Part shown: positions 35,539-45,207 of the stretch, one piece after another | How the letters are laid out: the number at the start of each line of letters is the position of its first letter | Numbering within the stretch: position 1 is the first letter of the stretch | Source: JAIBCC01 sp963763855 | GTDB lineage: Bacteria > Acidobacteriota > Blastocatellia > Pyrinomonadales > Pyrinomonadaceae | NCBI GenBank assembly: GCA_963763855.1 | Contig: CAVXPU010000006.1 | Location: forward strand, 1-64,000 | DNA: 64,000 nucleotides | Reading direction: 5' to 3' | Program-made: the position numbers and the translations under genes | Notes under the pieces: generated by a model | Databases searched by the model: none | What the model was told of the DNA's origin: nothing | The model's input: the letters and a program-made list of their open reading frames with translations, nothing else

Positions 35539-37131
35539 TTATTCTACTATTCTAAATTTTGCAGAAGGTTCGATTACCTGATTATTAACCCGATCCTGAA
35601 CCTTGATTTTGAGTTCATATTCACCTGCCAATAATTTTTCAGTCTCAAGAAACCTAGCCAAAATTAAACGTTGTCCTGCTTCGCTCAATCCATTCCAGTC
35701 TTCACTTTTCTTAAGAACCTCTTTGCCATCCTTTATCAAAATGTATTCAACATCAACAGCCGGACGCAAAGTTGTTTGATCGATTCCGGCATTATAAACC
35801 TGCATATAAATGCCGATTTCCTGACCTTGTTTATATTCACTGGAAAGATTTGGAATCACTTTTTTATCACCAATCACGAATCTTCCGCCGATGTCTTTTT
35901 CAGTTGTTTGATATAGCCTCGAAGCTAAAATTAAGGTTGATGCAGAAAGTTTTTCAGCTCCAAATTTTGGAACAGTAAAACCAATTGTTCTGGTTCCGCC
36001 GTTGCCAGTTTCAATGTCGCGAACGTTTATTTCAGTTTTGTAAATTCCTGCCGGAAGTATAACCGTTTGCTGATATATCGAAGATCGAAAATCATTTTGC
36101 TTCAATTCGTCGGCGGTTGCCGTGGTCGTGACTACGTCTTGAAAAGTTCCTGCCCTTTTACCGGAAACTTGAGTCACTCTGCCAAAAATATTCATCCGGG
36201 CGGTCTGAATTCCGCCAACATCTTTGTATGTCAGCTCTTTATTTTTTGCTTGAACGGTAAAGGTAGCGACAACTTTATCATCGCTTTGCCGGAAATAATC
36301 AACTCGCACATCAAAATTTAGAGGATTTTCGTCCAACAAAGGCGATGAGACAGTTGTAAATGGTAAATTATTGGAAATTGGCGGAGCTTTGAAAATATCT
36401 GTAGTTATCCGCAATCGCTCGAAAGGCGAATCTTGCACTCTACTCGTATTATTGTTAAATCCTGAGATTCGATCTGCTCTAGTTTCTAACCCGATTTGTT
36501 CGGCTAACGTTTGTCCTGCACCCGGAACATTCAAAAGAGCATCTTTTTCATTAGCATTTCTGGCAATTCGATATTCCCCGGTTCCTGTTGGATCAACAAA
36601 TTCAATTTCTATTCCACTGCCTACGCCATCTACATTTCGATAAAACCAAGTTTCAAAGGGATAGGTTGTAGTTGAACCGCCGCCTTCATAGCTTGCTCTT
36701 TGATAACTTCCGCCCGAAGGGTGCGATTCAATCGAATCAGGCTTACCTCTTGCAATATAGATTCTTCCGCGATCCGTTTTCCACCCCGGTATGCCCGAAG
36801 TAAATTTTTCGTTTGCGTAGGCGATACGTTCGTAGTGTTCATCGCGGAATTCGTTTTCTTCTGTGTCAGGATTCGGGTCTCGGATTCTCCAAATAATGTC
36901 AATAAAGTTTTCCCGCTCTTCATTCGTTTCGAGTTTTTTAAACGCATCTAGTTCGGGTTTAGTAATGATATAAGCTAGATCTTCTTCGATAATTCTCTTA
37001 AAAACTTCGTCAGCTGTGGTCTCTTTCTTCTGATTTTTAGGTTTATTATTAGGCTGAGATAAAGCATTTGAGATACACAATTGAGCCGTGATTACTAGCA
37101 GAAATATGGTGATTATAGATTTTTTTCGCAT
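35539..37131 (-). CDS. Exported GWxTD-motif protein
   Basis: 530 residues from the ATG at 37131, with an AGGAG seven bases upstream; another ATG at 37137 is too close to the site. A signal peptide (residues 1-26, ending NALSQ) leads into the conserved FTSGIPGWKTDRGRIYIARGK block (the GWxTD motif) and beta-rich C-terminal repeats (EYELKIKVQDRVNNQVIEPSAKF). GWxTD proteins are common in Acidobacteria; their function is unknown. It lies next to a close paralogue. Confidence 0.88.
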   Translation of the reverse strand: MRKKSIITIFLLVITAQLCISNALSQPNNKPKNQKKETTADEVFKRIIEEDLAYIITKPELDAFKKLETNEERENFIDIIWRIRDPNPDTEENEFRDEHYERIAYANEKFTSGIPGWKTDRGRIYIARGKPDSIESHPSGGSYQRASYEGGGSTTTYPFETWFYRNVDGVGSGIEIEFVDPTGTGEYRIARNANEKDALLNVPGAGQTLAEQIGLETRADRISGFNNNTSRVQDSPFERLRITTDIFKAPPISNNLPFTTVSSPLLDENPLNFDVRVDYFRQSDDKVVATFTVQAKNKELTYKDVGGIQTARMNIFGRVTQVSGKRAGTFQDVVTTTATADELKQNDFRSSIYQQTVILPAGIYKTEINVRDIETGNGGTRTIGFTVPKFGAEKLSASTLILASRLYQTTEKDIGGRFVIGDKKVIPNLSSEYKQGQEIGIYMQVYNAGIDQTTLRPAVDVEYILIKDGKEVLKKSEDWNGLSEAGQRLILARFLETEKLLAGEYELKIKVQDRVNNQVIEPSAKFRIVE

Positions 37132-37224
37132 TGTCATACTCCTTTTATTCGAAAAAGAAAAAGCCTTTGTTTAATTCAATTTCTCGAACTTAACAAAGGC
37201 TTGAATCAAAAAACTCCTTGATTT

Positions 37225-38844
37225 CTATTCAATCGTAAACTTCGCCGAAGGCTCCAAAGATTGATTATTAACTCGATCGCGAATCTTGATTTTTAGTTCG
37301 TATTCGCCGGATTGCATTTGAGCTGTTGGCAAAAGTCTGGCAAGCGTTAAACGCTGTCCGGCATCGCTTAATCCGCTCCAATCTTCAGCCTGTCTCATCA
37401 ATTCCTTACCGCCCTTCGTCAGTACATACTCAACTTCAACCGATGGACGCAAAGTCGTTTGGTCAATTCCGGCATTGTAAACCTGCATGTAAATCCCAAC
37501 TTCTTGTCCTTTTTTGTAATTCGAAGAAAGATTTGGAATCACCTTTTTATCGCCGATGATAAACATTCCACCAATATCTTTTTCAGTGGTCTGGTAAAGT
37601 CTCGAAGCCAGCATCAACGTTGACGCGGAAAGCTTTTCAGCTTCGTATTTGGGAACTGAAACCGGCAAACTCCTAACGCCGCTCTTTCCTGTTTCTACAT
37701 CGCGAACAACAACCGTTACTTTATAAGTTCCGGGTTGCAAAGCTATTGCTTTTTGGTAAACCGACTTACGGTCTCTGGCTTCTGATAATTCTTCAGCAGT
37801 CGCACTTGTCGCAACTGAATCTTCAAAAATACCCGAACGCTTACCTGAAACAGATGTTACCCTTCCAAAAATATTCATTCGAGCCGTTTGCAAACCGCCC
37901 GCATCCTTGAAAGTCAGTTCCTTATTGTCTGCTTGAACGGTGAATGCGGCAATTACTCTTTCATCCGATTGACGGAAGAAATCAACGCGAATATTGAAAT
38001 CCAAAGGATCATTATCAATAACCGGAGATTGTTCGCCCGCGAGTTTTTCCAAATCAGCAAATTTTACTTGCGGCGGACGTTGTAGAGCGGTAATAACTTC
38101 CAAACGTCGGAATGGAGAATCCTGTTCGCGTTGATATGACGTTCCGCCGCCATTTCCACCATTTCCCGAGATACGGTCGCCCTTGTCTGACAAACCAAGT
38201 TGTTCGCCTAAAGTTAAACCTGCACCCGGAACATTCAACAACGCATCTTTTTCATTAGCATTTCGTGCGATGCGATATTCGCCAGTTCCGGTTGGATCGA
38301 CGAACTCAATTTCCAAACCATCGCCAACGTTATCGAGATGTCTGTAAAACCAAATTTCGAAAGGGTATGTGGTTGTCGAACCGCCGCCCTCATAGCTTGG
38401 ACGGTCATAGCTACCGCCGGACGGGTGTGCCTCAACCGAATCAGGCTTGCCAAATGTTATATAGATTCTGCCGCGATCCGTTTTCCAGCCGGGTATGCCG
38501 GAAGTAAATTTTTCATTCGCGTATGCAATGCGTTCGTAATATTCTTCACGATATTCATTTTCTTCGGTATCAGGATCCGGATCACGCCTTCGCCAAAAAT
38601 TTTCAATGAAATTTTCACGTTCTTCATCCGTAACCAATTTATCAAAGGCTTTTCTTTCCGAACCTGTGATTATGTAGGCTACATCTTTGCTGATCCAATC
38701 TTTGTAAACCTTTTTAACCGGATCTTCTTTTCTGACATTTCTATCCTTTTGAGTGGGATCAACCTGCCCGAAAATTCCGGTAATACCTGAAAACATCAAA
38801 AGCCCAACTAAAACAAGACTGGACCTAAACTTTTTACTTAACAT
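37225..38844 (-). CDS. Exported GWxTD-motif protein, paralogue
   Basis: 539 residues with a signal peptide and the same FTSGIPGWKTDRGRIYITFGK core as its downstream neighbour; long stretches (IGIYMQVYNAGIDQTTLRP) are almost shared. The two genes probably arose by tandem duplication, with some divergence in the linker region (a Gly-rich GNGGNGGGTS insertion here). Both have Sec signals and so probably act in the envelope. Function is unknown. Confidence 0.88.
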   Translation of the reverse strand: MLSKKFRSSLVLVGLLMFSGITGIFGQVDPTQKDRNVRKEDPVKKVYKDWISKDVAYIITGSERKAFDKLVTDEERENFIENFWRRRDPDPDTEENEYREEYYERIAYANEKFTSGIPGWKTDRGRIYITFGKPDSVEAHPSGGSYDRPSYEGGGSTTTYPFEIWFYRHLDNVGDGLEIEFVDPTGTGEYRIARNANEKDALLNVPGAGLTLGEQLGLSDKGDRISGNGGNGGGTSYQREQDSPFRRLEVITALQRPPQVKFADLEKLAGEQSPVIDNDPLDFNIRVDFFRQSDERVIAAFTVQADNKELTFKDAGGLQTARMNIFGRVTSVSGKRSGIFEDSVATSATAEELSEARDRKSVYQKAIALQPGTYKVTVVVRDVETGKSGVRSLPVSVPKYEAEKLSASTLMLASRLYQTTEKDIGGMFIIGDKKVIPNLSSNYKKGQEVGIYMQVYNAGIDQTTLRPSVEVEYVLTKGGKELMRQAEDWSGLSDAGQRLTLARLLPTAQMQSGEYELKIKIRDRVNNQSLEPSAKFTIE

Positions 38845-38986
38845 CGCGATAAAAACTCCTTACAACTAAGAACCGTTTTTTGATTTGATTTATAAAACGA
38901 CCTATAAAGATTTTAGATAGTATTTTCCAATAGTCAAGATGCGGCAAACCCTTTCAAAGGTTGCCTCTGAGCTGTGTTTTTGTGGT

Positions 38987-40045
38987 TTATTGAGCTTCTG
39001 TCGTTCGCTTTTTGCCAAAAAACCACGCAACCAAAATTGAAATAAGATAGAGCAGCATCATTGGAGTAGCAAAAATCATCATGTTCAGAGCGTCCGGAGT
39101 AGGCGAAACGACAGCCGCAACTATAAGTATTACAACAATTGCAATCTTCCAACTTCTAATCAGAAGTCCTGCCGTAATTATCCCAATCCGTGATAAAACA
39201 TAGCTGATTGCCGGCATTTGAAATATTATTCCCATCGCCAGCATTATGATGGTAATGAAATCGAAATAATCAGTGGCTCTGAGCATGAAATTGAAGCTAT
39301 CCGCTCCAACTCCAAGCAAATATTTTACCGCCGGTGGAAACAAAATGTAATAACCGAAAGCTGCTCCTAAAATAAACGAAATTGACGAAAGCAGAATAAA
39401 TGGGGTGACATATTTTCTTTCGTGTTGATATAAAGCCGGAGCAATAAAACCCCAAATTTGCAGCAGGAGCAGAGGCATTGAAAGTGCGATTGCCGAATAC
39501 AAAGAAACTGTAATCAAGAGCGTAAATGATTCCATTGCAGTAGTTACGCTTAACCTTTCGTCTTTGGTCAGCTCCTGTTTTTCGGGAAATGTGAAATCCA
39601 GAGGGAGTTTAATACCTTTCGGAATAATTCCAGTATTGGTAAAAATTGGCTCATCTGTAAATAATCCAAGTTTTCCTTCTTTATCTTTTAAGACTACAGA
39701 ATCAACCGATGTCCCGACAATAACCAGAGTTTCTCCGAAGGTTGTCGCTTTTTGAAAAACGAATCTTCCTTTTTCTCCTTCGCTCAGATTTTTTATCGAT
39801 TTTATTTGTTCCTCGCCTGTAACACCTTCAATTTTGGTTTGTAATCTTTGGGCTTCGGCGAGTGCTTTATTTATTGGAACGGCTAAAAAATTAAAGATTC
39901 CGGCTGAAAAATAGAAGCAAAACAGAAACGCCACAAGAACGATTATTACGGATTTTACGAGACGACGACGCAATTCATCCAAATGCTCCAAAAAAGACAT
40001 CTGACCACCGAGTTGTACTTCATCCGATTTTTTTGCTTCGTCCAT
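38987..40045 (-). CDS. tatC: Twin-arginine translocase subunit TatC, enlarged loop
   Basis: 352 residues; usual TatC is about 240-260. The HLDELRRRL start motif (21-29), TM1 (about 33-55) and the LQIWGFIAPALYQHER motif (195-210) are clear. Between TM1 and TM2 there is an insertion of about 75-80 residues (roughly 60-170), rich in charged residues and beta-strand-like. The six-TM core after it is intact. TatC recognises the twin-arginine signal, as carried by MsrP in this window. Confidence 0.92.
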   Translation of the reverse strand: MDEAKKSDEVQLGGQMSFLEHLDELRRRLVKSVIIVLVAFLFCFYFSAGIFNFLAVPINKALAEAQRLQTKIEGVTGEEQIKSIKNLSEGEKGRFVFQKATTFGETLVIVGTSVDSVVLKDKEGKLGLFTDEPIFTNTGIIPKGIKLPLDFTFPEKQELTKDERLSVTTAMESFTLLITVSLYSAIALSMPLLLLQIWGFIAPALYQHERKYVTPFILLSSISFILGAAFGYYILFPPAVKYLLGVGADSFNFMLRATDYFDFITIIMLAMGIIFQMPAISYVLSRIGIITAGLLIRSWKIAIVVILIVAAVVSPTPDALNMMIFATPMMLLYLISILVAWFFGKKRTTEAQ

Positions 40046-40062
40046 CTTTATCTAAAATCTGT

Positions 40063-40470
40063 TTATAACCAATCGCGTTTGCTTGGCGGTGCGGTTTCAA
40101 TCTGAGGCTCTTCGGTAATAGCAGTTTCCAACTTTGACTCATTTTTTGGGAAAATTTTCTCAATTTCTTCAGCACTCAATTCCTTAACTTGAGGTGTAAG
40201 CAACTTTTTATCAATTGGTTTATCACCGCCAATGGAATTTTCGCTAATCAAAGGATCGTCCCCCAAAGTCTTAAGCATCTGCTTATCTTCTTCGACTTCT
40301 TTTTCCCAGGTGGACTTAAAATCATTGGTCACTTTACGGAAATCTGCTAACGTTTTGCCAATTGTTTTTGCAAATTGCGGCAATTTTCGCGGACCAAAAA
40401 CAATTAAGGCTATCAACCCTATAAGGATTAATTCTTGTGTGCCGATTGATTCAAGAATGAATAAATACAA
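40063..40470 (-). CDS. tatB: Tat translocase subunit TatB-like
   Basis: 135 residues. One N-terminal TM segment (ELILIGLIALIVFGPRKLPQFAKTIGK), the amphipathic helix and a long Glu/Lys-rich tail of about 80 residues fit TatB rather than the shorter TatA. The start is a TTG with AGAGGGG five bases upstream; no ATG exists nearby in frame. It lies immediately upstream of tatC, in the same operon. Confidence 0.85.
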   Translation of the reverse strand: MYLFILESIGTQELILIGLIALIVFGPRKLPQFAKTIGKTLADFRKVTNDFKSTWEKEVEEDKQMLKTLGDDPLISENSIGGDKPIDKKLLTPQVKELSAEEIEKIFPKNESKLETAITEEPQIETAPPSKRDWL

Positions 40471-40497
40471 TTTTTCCCCTCTAACTGTTGAAATAAC

Positions 40498-41523
40498 TTA
40501 ACTTACTTCTATCAATTTATCTCTGAAAGCTTCTACGCGTCCGATTATCAACGAATTTTCAACTTGCTTAATCAATTCCTCTGCCTTCGATTCTTCCAGC
40601 GAAATCAACAACCCACCTGCAGTTTGCGGATCAAACAAAGCACTTTGCATTTCTTTGGAGACACTTTCGTGTATTTTAACAGTTTCGCCGACATACAAAC
40701 GGTTATTTCTATCACCGCGTGTCAGCATTTTCTGCTCGATCAATTCAATAACATCCGGAAGAAGCGGAACTGCTTTTGAATCAATAGTTAGCGTTACATT
40801 ACTGCCCTTTGCCATTTCATAAGCGTGTCCGAGCAAACCAAATCCTGTTATATCAGTACAACCATTTGCCCCAAGCGACTGCATAACTTTAGATGCGTGA
40901 GCCGCGGAAGTAGTCATCGCTTTCATAGATGCCTCAATCGTAGATTTCGAGGCTTTCTCAAATTTAATTCCGGTACTGATAACGCCCGTTCCGATTGGTT
41001 TAGTCAAAACTAAAACATCGCCGGGTTTTGCACCGGAATTTTTTACAACTTTATCCGGATGAATAACTCCCGTAATCGCGTAACCAAATTTAATTTCCTG
41101 ATCATCAACCGAGTGTCCGCCGATAACTACAACATTTTCAGCATTTAACGCCATTTGTCCGCCGAGTAGAATCTTCGCTAAGACATCCCAATCACCCTTC
41201 TGTGGATAGCAAACAATTGAAAGTGCGGAAATTGGAATTCCGCCCATTGCATAAACATCGTTAAGCGAATTTATTGCTGCAATTCGACCATAAGTTTCCG
41301 GATCATCAGCGATAGGTGTAAAGAAATCAACGGTTTGCACGAGTGCGGTAGTTTCATTAAGCCTGAACACACCGGCATCGTCGGATGTTTCGAAACCAAC
41401 GATAACATCCTTAGAAAAATTCTGCTTAGGTAATTTGCTCAAAACTTGAGCAAGGTCGCTCGGTGCGAGTTTTGCCACTCAACCAGCACAAGAAACCATC
41501 TCAGTTAAACGTTTTTGTGTCAT
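40498..41523 (-). CDS. selD: Selenide, water dikinase SelD (selenoprotein, in-frame UGA)
   Basis: 341 residues from the ATG at 41523, when the UGA at 41481-41479 (codon 15) is read as selenocysteine: SCAG-Sec-VAKLAPSDL. This Sec takes the place of the Cys of the SelD active site, with K18 in the lysine position three residues later. Downstream the AIR-synthase-like fold is complete, with GYAITGVIHPDK and TDITGFGLLGH. SelD makes selenophosphate from selenide and ATP. A perfect 8-bp hairpin with G-first loop lies 25 nt after the UGA (41435-41453). A GTG start just after the UGA would remove the active site and is less likely. Confidence 0.88.
41435..41453 (-). promoter_or_regulatory. Candidate bacterial SECIS hairpin
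   Basis: mRNA-sense TTGCTCAA-GTT-TTGAGCAA forms a perfect 8-bp stem with loop GUU beginning 33 nt after the in-frame UGA of selD. Bacterial SECIS elements have a G near the start of the apical loop and lie at about this distance. It would direct selenocysteine insertion by SelB. Confidence 0.6.
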
Positions 41524-41544
41524 AAACTATTATAAATAAACAAC

Positions 41545-42408
41545 TTACTCTGCCAACATTAATTGAAAAATTCTGTCTAAATCGGCATCGCCGTAATATT
41601 CGAATTCAATTTTTCCGCCCGTTCCCTTTCCGTCTGGAGAAATCTTAACCTGTGTGCCGAATTTACGCCGTAATTTCACTTCGGCTGCTTTGAAATTCGC
41701 ATCCAATTTTGGTTTAACCACCACCTTTCCAGGATTTGCCGATTCACCTCTGGCAATTCGTTTTGCCGCCTTTTCGGTTTCCCTCACTGACAGCGACATC
41801 TCCATCACATTTCTTGCCAAGCGTCTCTGGGCGTTTGTATCATCAAGTGTTAAAAGTGCTCTGGCATGCCCAACTGATAGTTTCTCTTCCGAAACTAAGT
41901 TTTGCAAGTCATCCGATAACCTTAATAAACGGAGATAGTTAGCAATAAAAGTTCGATCCTTGCCTACCCTATTCGCGACCATTTCCTGCGTCAATCCAAC
42001 CGTTTCGATCAAGTTTTTGTAAGCCGTCGCTTCTTCAATCGCGTTTAGCTCCTGCCGTTGAATGTTTTCGATCAACGCCAGTTCTAAAAGTTTATCATCC
42101 GCAACGTCCTTAATTACTGCAGGAATCTTGGTTAAGCCTGCTCTTTGTGATGCACGCCAACGCCTTTCACCTGCAACGATCTCATAATTCGCACCTTTTT
42201 TTCTTACAACAATGGGCTGAACAACACCATTTGCTCTGATCGATTGTGCAAGCTCTTCTAAATTTGTCTCAGTAAATCGGGTACGTGGCTGCTCTGCATT
42301 GGGTGAAATTAAATCCAAATCTATCTCTAAAAACCCATCCTCAAACTGCTTAGTAGTCTCATCGCCCAACAAGGCACTTAAACCTCTACCCAATACTTTT
42401 CGATTCAT
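41545..42408 (-). CDS. parB: Chromosome partitioning protein ParB
   Basis: 287 residues. The conserved ENIQRQELNAIEEA box and the helix-turn-helix region (MVANRVGKDRTFIANYLRLL) bind parS. LGRGLSALLG near the N-terminus is the ParA-interacting motif. It overlaps parA by 23 nt, the usual parAB coupling. It loads on parS sites near the origin to segregate the chromosome. selD follows 21 nt downstream. Confidence 0.95.
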   Translation of the reverse strand: MNRKVLGRGLSALLGDETTKQFEDGFLEIDLDLISPNAEQPRTRFTETNLEELAQSIRANGVVQPIVVRKKGANYEIVAGERRWRASQRAGLTKIPAVIKDVADDKLLELALIENIQRQELNAIEEATAYKNLIETVGLTQEMVANRVGKDRTFIANYLRLLRLSDDLQNLVSEEKLSVGHARALLTLDDTNAQRRLARNVMEMSLSVRETEKAAKRIARGESANPGKVVVKPKLDANFKAAEVKLRRKFGTQVKISPDGKGTGGKIEFEYYGDADLDRIFQLMLAE

Positions 42409-43162
42409 GGCTCAAAATCTCCTTTGCTAATTGAATGTAACTCTCCGCACCGCGTGAGCGAATATCATATAAAATTATTGGCTTTCCATAGCTTGGGGCT
42501 TCTGCAAGACGAACATTTCTCGGAATTACCGTCTGCAACACCTGCTGACCATAGAAATCCCGCAAATCCTGTGCGACTGCGGCAGACAGATTTGTCCGCT
42601 CATCATACATAGTTAAAAGCAGTCCTTCGACAATTAAGTGCGGATTCAAACCTCTTCTAAGCCTTGCAAGTGTATCAAACAATTCAGTTACACCTTCCAA
42701 GGCGTAATATTCGCATTGAATCGGAACCAATATCGAGTCAGCAGCCGTTAAGCCGTTAACCGTTAGCAAGCTCAACGATGGAGGATTATCTATGATTATA
42801 TAATCGTATTCATCTTTAACTTTTGCCAATACATTCTTTAGAAAATATTCGCGATTCTCTACGTTTACAAGCTCAACTTCCGCTCCAGCAAGATTTTTAT
42901 CGGCGGGCACCACCCAAAATAGCGGCAATTCGGTTGGAAGGATAATATTCTCAAGGCTTTCGCCCATAACCATCGCATTGTAAAGCGTTTTCCGGTTTGG
43001 TAAACGCGGAACCCCTGAACCCGATGTAGCATTTCCCTGCGGATCAGCATCTACCAACAAAACTTTCTTTTCTTCAACAGCTAAACCTGCGGCTAAATTA
43101 ACCGAGGTGGTAGTTTTACCAACTCCGCCTTTTTGGTTTGCGATAGCTATTATTTTTCCCAT
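42386..43162 (-). CDS. parA: Chromosome partitioning ATPase ParA
   Basis: 258 residues from the ATG at 43162 (MGKIIAIANQKGGVGKTT): the deviant Walker A is intact, and later DYIIIDNPPSLSLL is the Walker B region. A longer frame to 43309 would add a 49-residue non-homologous N-terminus and cross the candidate parS sites. It forms nucleoid gradients that move ParB-parS. Coupled with parB. Confidence 0.96.
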   Translation of the reverse strand: MGKIIAIANQKGGVGKTTTSVNLAAGLAVEEKKVLLVDADPQGNATSGSGVPRLPNRKTLYNAMVMGESLENIILPTELPLFWVVPADKNLAGAEVELVNVENREYFLKNVLAKVKDEYDYIIIDNPPSLSLLTVNGLTAADSILVPIQCEYYALEGVTELFDTLARLRRGLNPHLIVEGLLLTMYDERTNLSAAVAQDLRDFYGQQVLQTVIPRNVRLAEAPSYGKPIILYDIRSRGAESYIQLAKEILSHESKSIG

Positions 43163-43224
43163 TATTGAATGTCCTAAATGAAGATTTCTCCATTTAAAGT
43201 AACATACCTGCTTGTAAATTAGAA

Positions 43225-43240
43225 TGTGGCACGTGAAACA
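43225..43240. promoter_or_regulatory. Candidate parS site 1
   Basis: TGTGGCACGTGAAACA matches the parS consensus TGTTTCACGTGAAACA at 14 of 16 positions. It lies between parA and mnmG. Confidence 0.6.
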
Positions 43241-43294
43241 GTTTTTGAAAAAGAGCGAAAACTTGTCCTGTTTTCGCTCTCCAATAAACCCAAT

Positions 43295-43310
43295 TGTGCC
43301 ACGTGCCACA
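43295..43310. promoter_or_regulatory. Candidate parS site 2
   Basis: TGTGCCACGTGCCACA shares the CACGTG core of parS and sits 70 bp from site 1. Its outer bases diverge from the consensus, so it is weaker. Confidence 0.4.
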
Positions 43311-43314
43311 CTTT

Positions 43315-45207
43315 CTATACACTGGTTGTTTTGTTTTTATTACCTGCAGAAATGTAAACCAAAACAGTTGATAACGCCGCCGGTGTAAGCCCTGAGACTT
43401 TTCTCACTTGCCCAAAACTCTGGGGCTTCGCACGCTCAAGCCGCTCAACCATTTCATTAGAGAGTCCGCTTATGTTACTAAAATCGATATTTGTTGGTAC
43501 TTTTAAGTTGTCGTAACTATTGACTCGCTCGGTAGCAGTTCGCTGCGTGCCTATATATCCCTGATAAAGCGAATCAGCCAAAACGGTTTCGAAATCATTT
43601 ACCGGAAGACCAGCCTGCAACTCACTTGGCAAGAACTTCAGAATCAAATCGACAGAAACGCCTTGCCGCTGAGCTAAATTAGATAAAGTAAACGAATCGC
43701 CTAAATCACACGCCAAAACCTGTGAAGCGGTAGCATATTCAAGGCTTGACCGTTTAAATCGCGTATTATCTAAATAATTACGAACTTGTGCAATTCGGTC
43801 GCGTTTTGCATTAAATCGATCCCAATCCAAATCGCCAACAAGCCCTATTTCCCTGCCTTTCGGCGAAAGCCTTTGATCAGCGTTATCGTGTCGGAGCGTT
43901 AAGCGTGCTTCCGCCCGCGAGGTAAAAATCCGGTAAGGCTCGTCAACACCGTGCTGAATTAAGTCATCAACGAGCACACCAATATAAGCCTCGTTTCTAT
44001 TCAACCTGAGCGGCTCTCTTTTTTGAACCCTTAATGCAGCATTTATTCCCGCCATTAACCCCTGGCAAGCAGCTTCCTCGTATCCGGTGGTGCCGTTGAT
44101 CTGACCCGCAAGGTAAAGCCCTTTTATTCTAATTGTCTCCATAAAAGGCGTAAGCTCGCGTGGGTCAATGAAATCGTATTCAATCGCGTAACCAGGACGG
44201 ATGATCTTTACCTTCTCGAACCCCGTAATCATTTGCAGGAGATTTTGTTGTAGTTTTGCCGGCAATGAAGTAGAAAATCCATTCAAATAAACCTCATTGG
44301 TATCATGTCCTTCTGGCTCAAGAAAAAGCTGGTGACGATCTTTATCGGCAAATTTCACCACCTTATCTTCAATCGAAGGGCAGTATCTCGGACCAATTCC
44401 TTTGATTTTTCCTGAATACAAGGGGCTCTGATGCAGATTCTCTCGAATCTCTTGGTGAAGCTTTTCAGTTGTATAGCCAATATGGCAAGTTATCTGTGGC
44501 TGTTCGATCTTTTCAGTGGCAAAAGAAAACGCGACCGGCTTTTCATCCGCCCGTTGTTCTTCAAAAGCGTCCCAGTCAATTGTTCGCCCATCAATACGCG
44601 GAGGTGTTCCCGTTTTTAAGCGTCCAACCGGAAATTGCAAACGTTTCAAGCTCTCGGCAAGTTCGATTGACGCAGGTTCACCTGATCTCCCCGCAGAAAA
44701 AGTTCTTTGTCCGGTGTGAATCATCCCATTAAGGAAAGTTCCTGCAGCAATGACAACGGACTTTGCCCCAAAACGTCGCGTATCTTGCAGCTCAATACCG
44801 ATAATCTCTTTATTTTCAACAATTAAATCTACAACAACGCCTTGCCTGAGATGAAGATTTGAAGTCGCTTCAAGCACGCGACGCATTTCGATCCGATATA
44901 AACTACGATCCGCTTGAGCTCTTGGCGATTGAACTGCAGGACCTCTCGAACGATTCAGAAGTCGAAACTGAATGCCAGTACGGTCAATCACGCGTCCCAT
45001 AATCCCGCCGAGAGCGTCAATTTCTCTTACGATATGCCCTTTGGCAATTCCGCCAATGGCAGGATTGCAAGACATCTGTCCAATCAAATCAAGGTTAATT
45101 GTAACGAGAGCAGTTTCAGCTCCTAAACGTGCAGAAGCCGAAGCAGCTTCGCAACCCGCGTGCCCAGCTCCAATCACGATCACATCAAACTTTTCGTCAA
45201 ACGACAT
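43315..45207 (-). CDS. mnmG: tRNA uridine-5-carboxymethylaminomethyl modification protein MnmG
   Basis: 630 residues from the ATG at 45207, with GAGGT seven bases upstream (a further ATG at 45213 is too close to it). FDVIVIGAGHAGCEAA is the FAD-binding start, and SCNPAIGGIAKGHIVREIDALGG and TGTPPRIDGRTI are MnmG blocks. It works with MnmE on U34 of tRNAs. mnmE lies 1.7 kb away, with the sheath gene between them. No rsmG follows, unlike many bacteria. Confidence 0.96.
   Translation of the reverse strand: MSFDEKFDVIVIGAGHAGCEAASASARLGAETALVTINLDLIGQMSCNPAIGGIAKGHIVREIDALGGIMGRVIDRTGIQFRLLNRSRGPAVQSPRAQADRSLYRIEMRRVLEATSNLHLRQGVVVDLIVENKEIIGIELQDTRRFGAKSVVIAAGTFLNGMIHTGQRTFSAGRSGEPASIELAESLKRLQFPVGRLKTGTPPRIDGRTIDWDAFEEQRADEKPVAFSFATEKIEQPQITCHIGYTTEKLHQEIRENLHQSPLYSGKIKGIGPRYCPSIEDKVVKFADKDRHQLFLEPEGHDTNEVYLNGFSTSLPAKLQQNLLQMITGFEKVKIIRPGYAIEYDFIDPRELTPFMETIRIKGLYLAGQINGTTGYEEAACQGLMAGINAALRVQKREPLRLNRNEAYIGVLVDDLIQHGVDEPYRIFTSRAEARLTLRHDNADQRLSPKGREIGLVGDLDWDRFNAKRDRIAQVRNYLDNTRFKRSSLEYATASQVLACDLGDSFTLSNLAQRQGVSVDLILKFLPSELQAGLPVNDFETVLADSLYQGYIGTQRTATERVNSYDNLKVPTNIDFSNISGLSNEMVERLERAKPQSFGQVRKVSGLTPAALSTVLVYISAGNKNKTTSV

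Noticed and set aside
42386..43309. Longer ParA start at 43309
   Set aside because: It adds a non-homologous hydrophobic stretch and crosses the candidate parS sites; ATG 43162 fits ParA.
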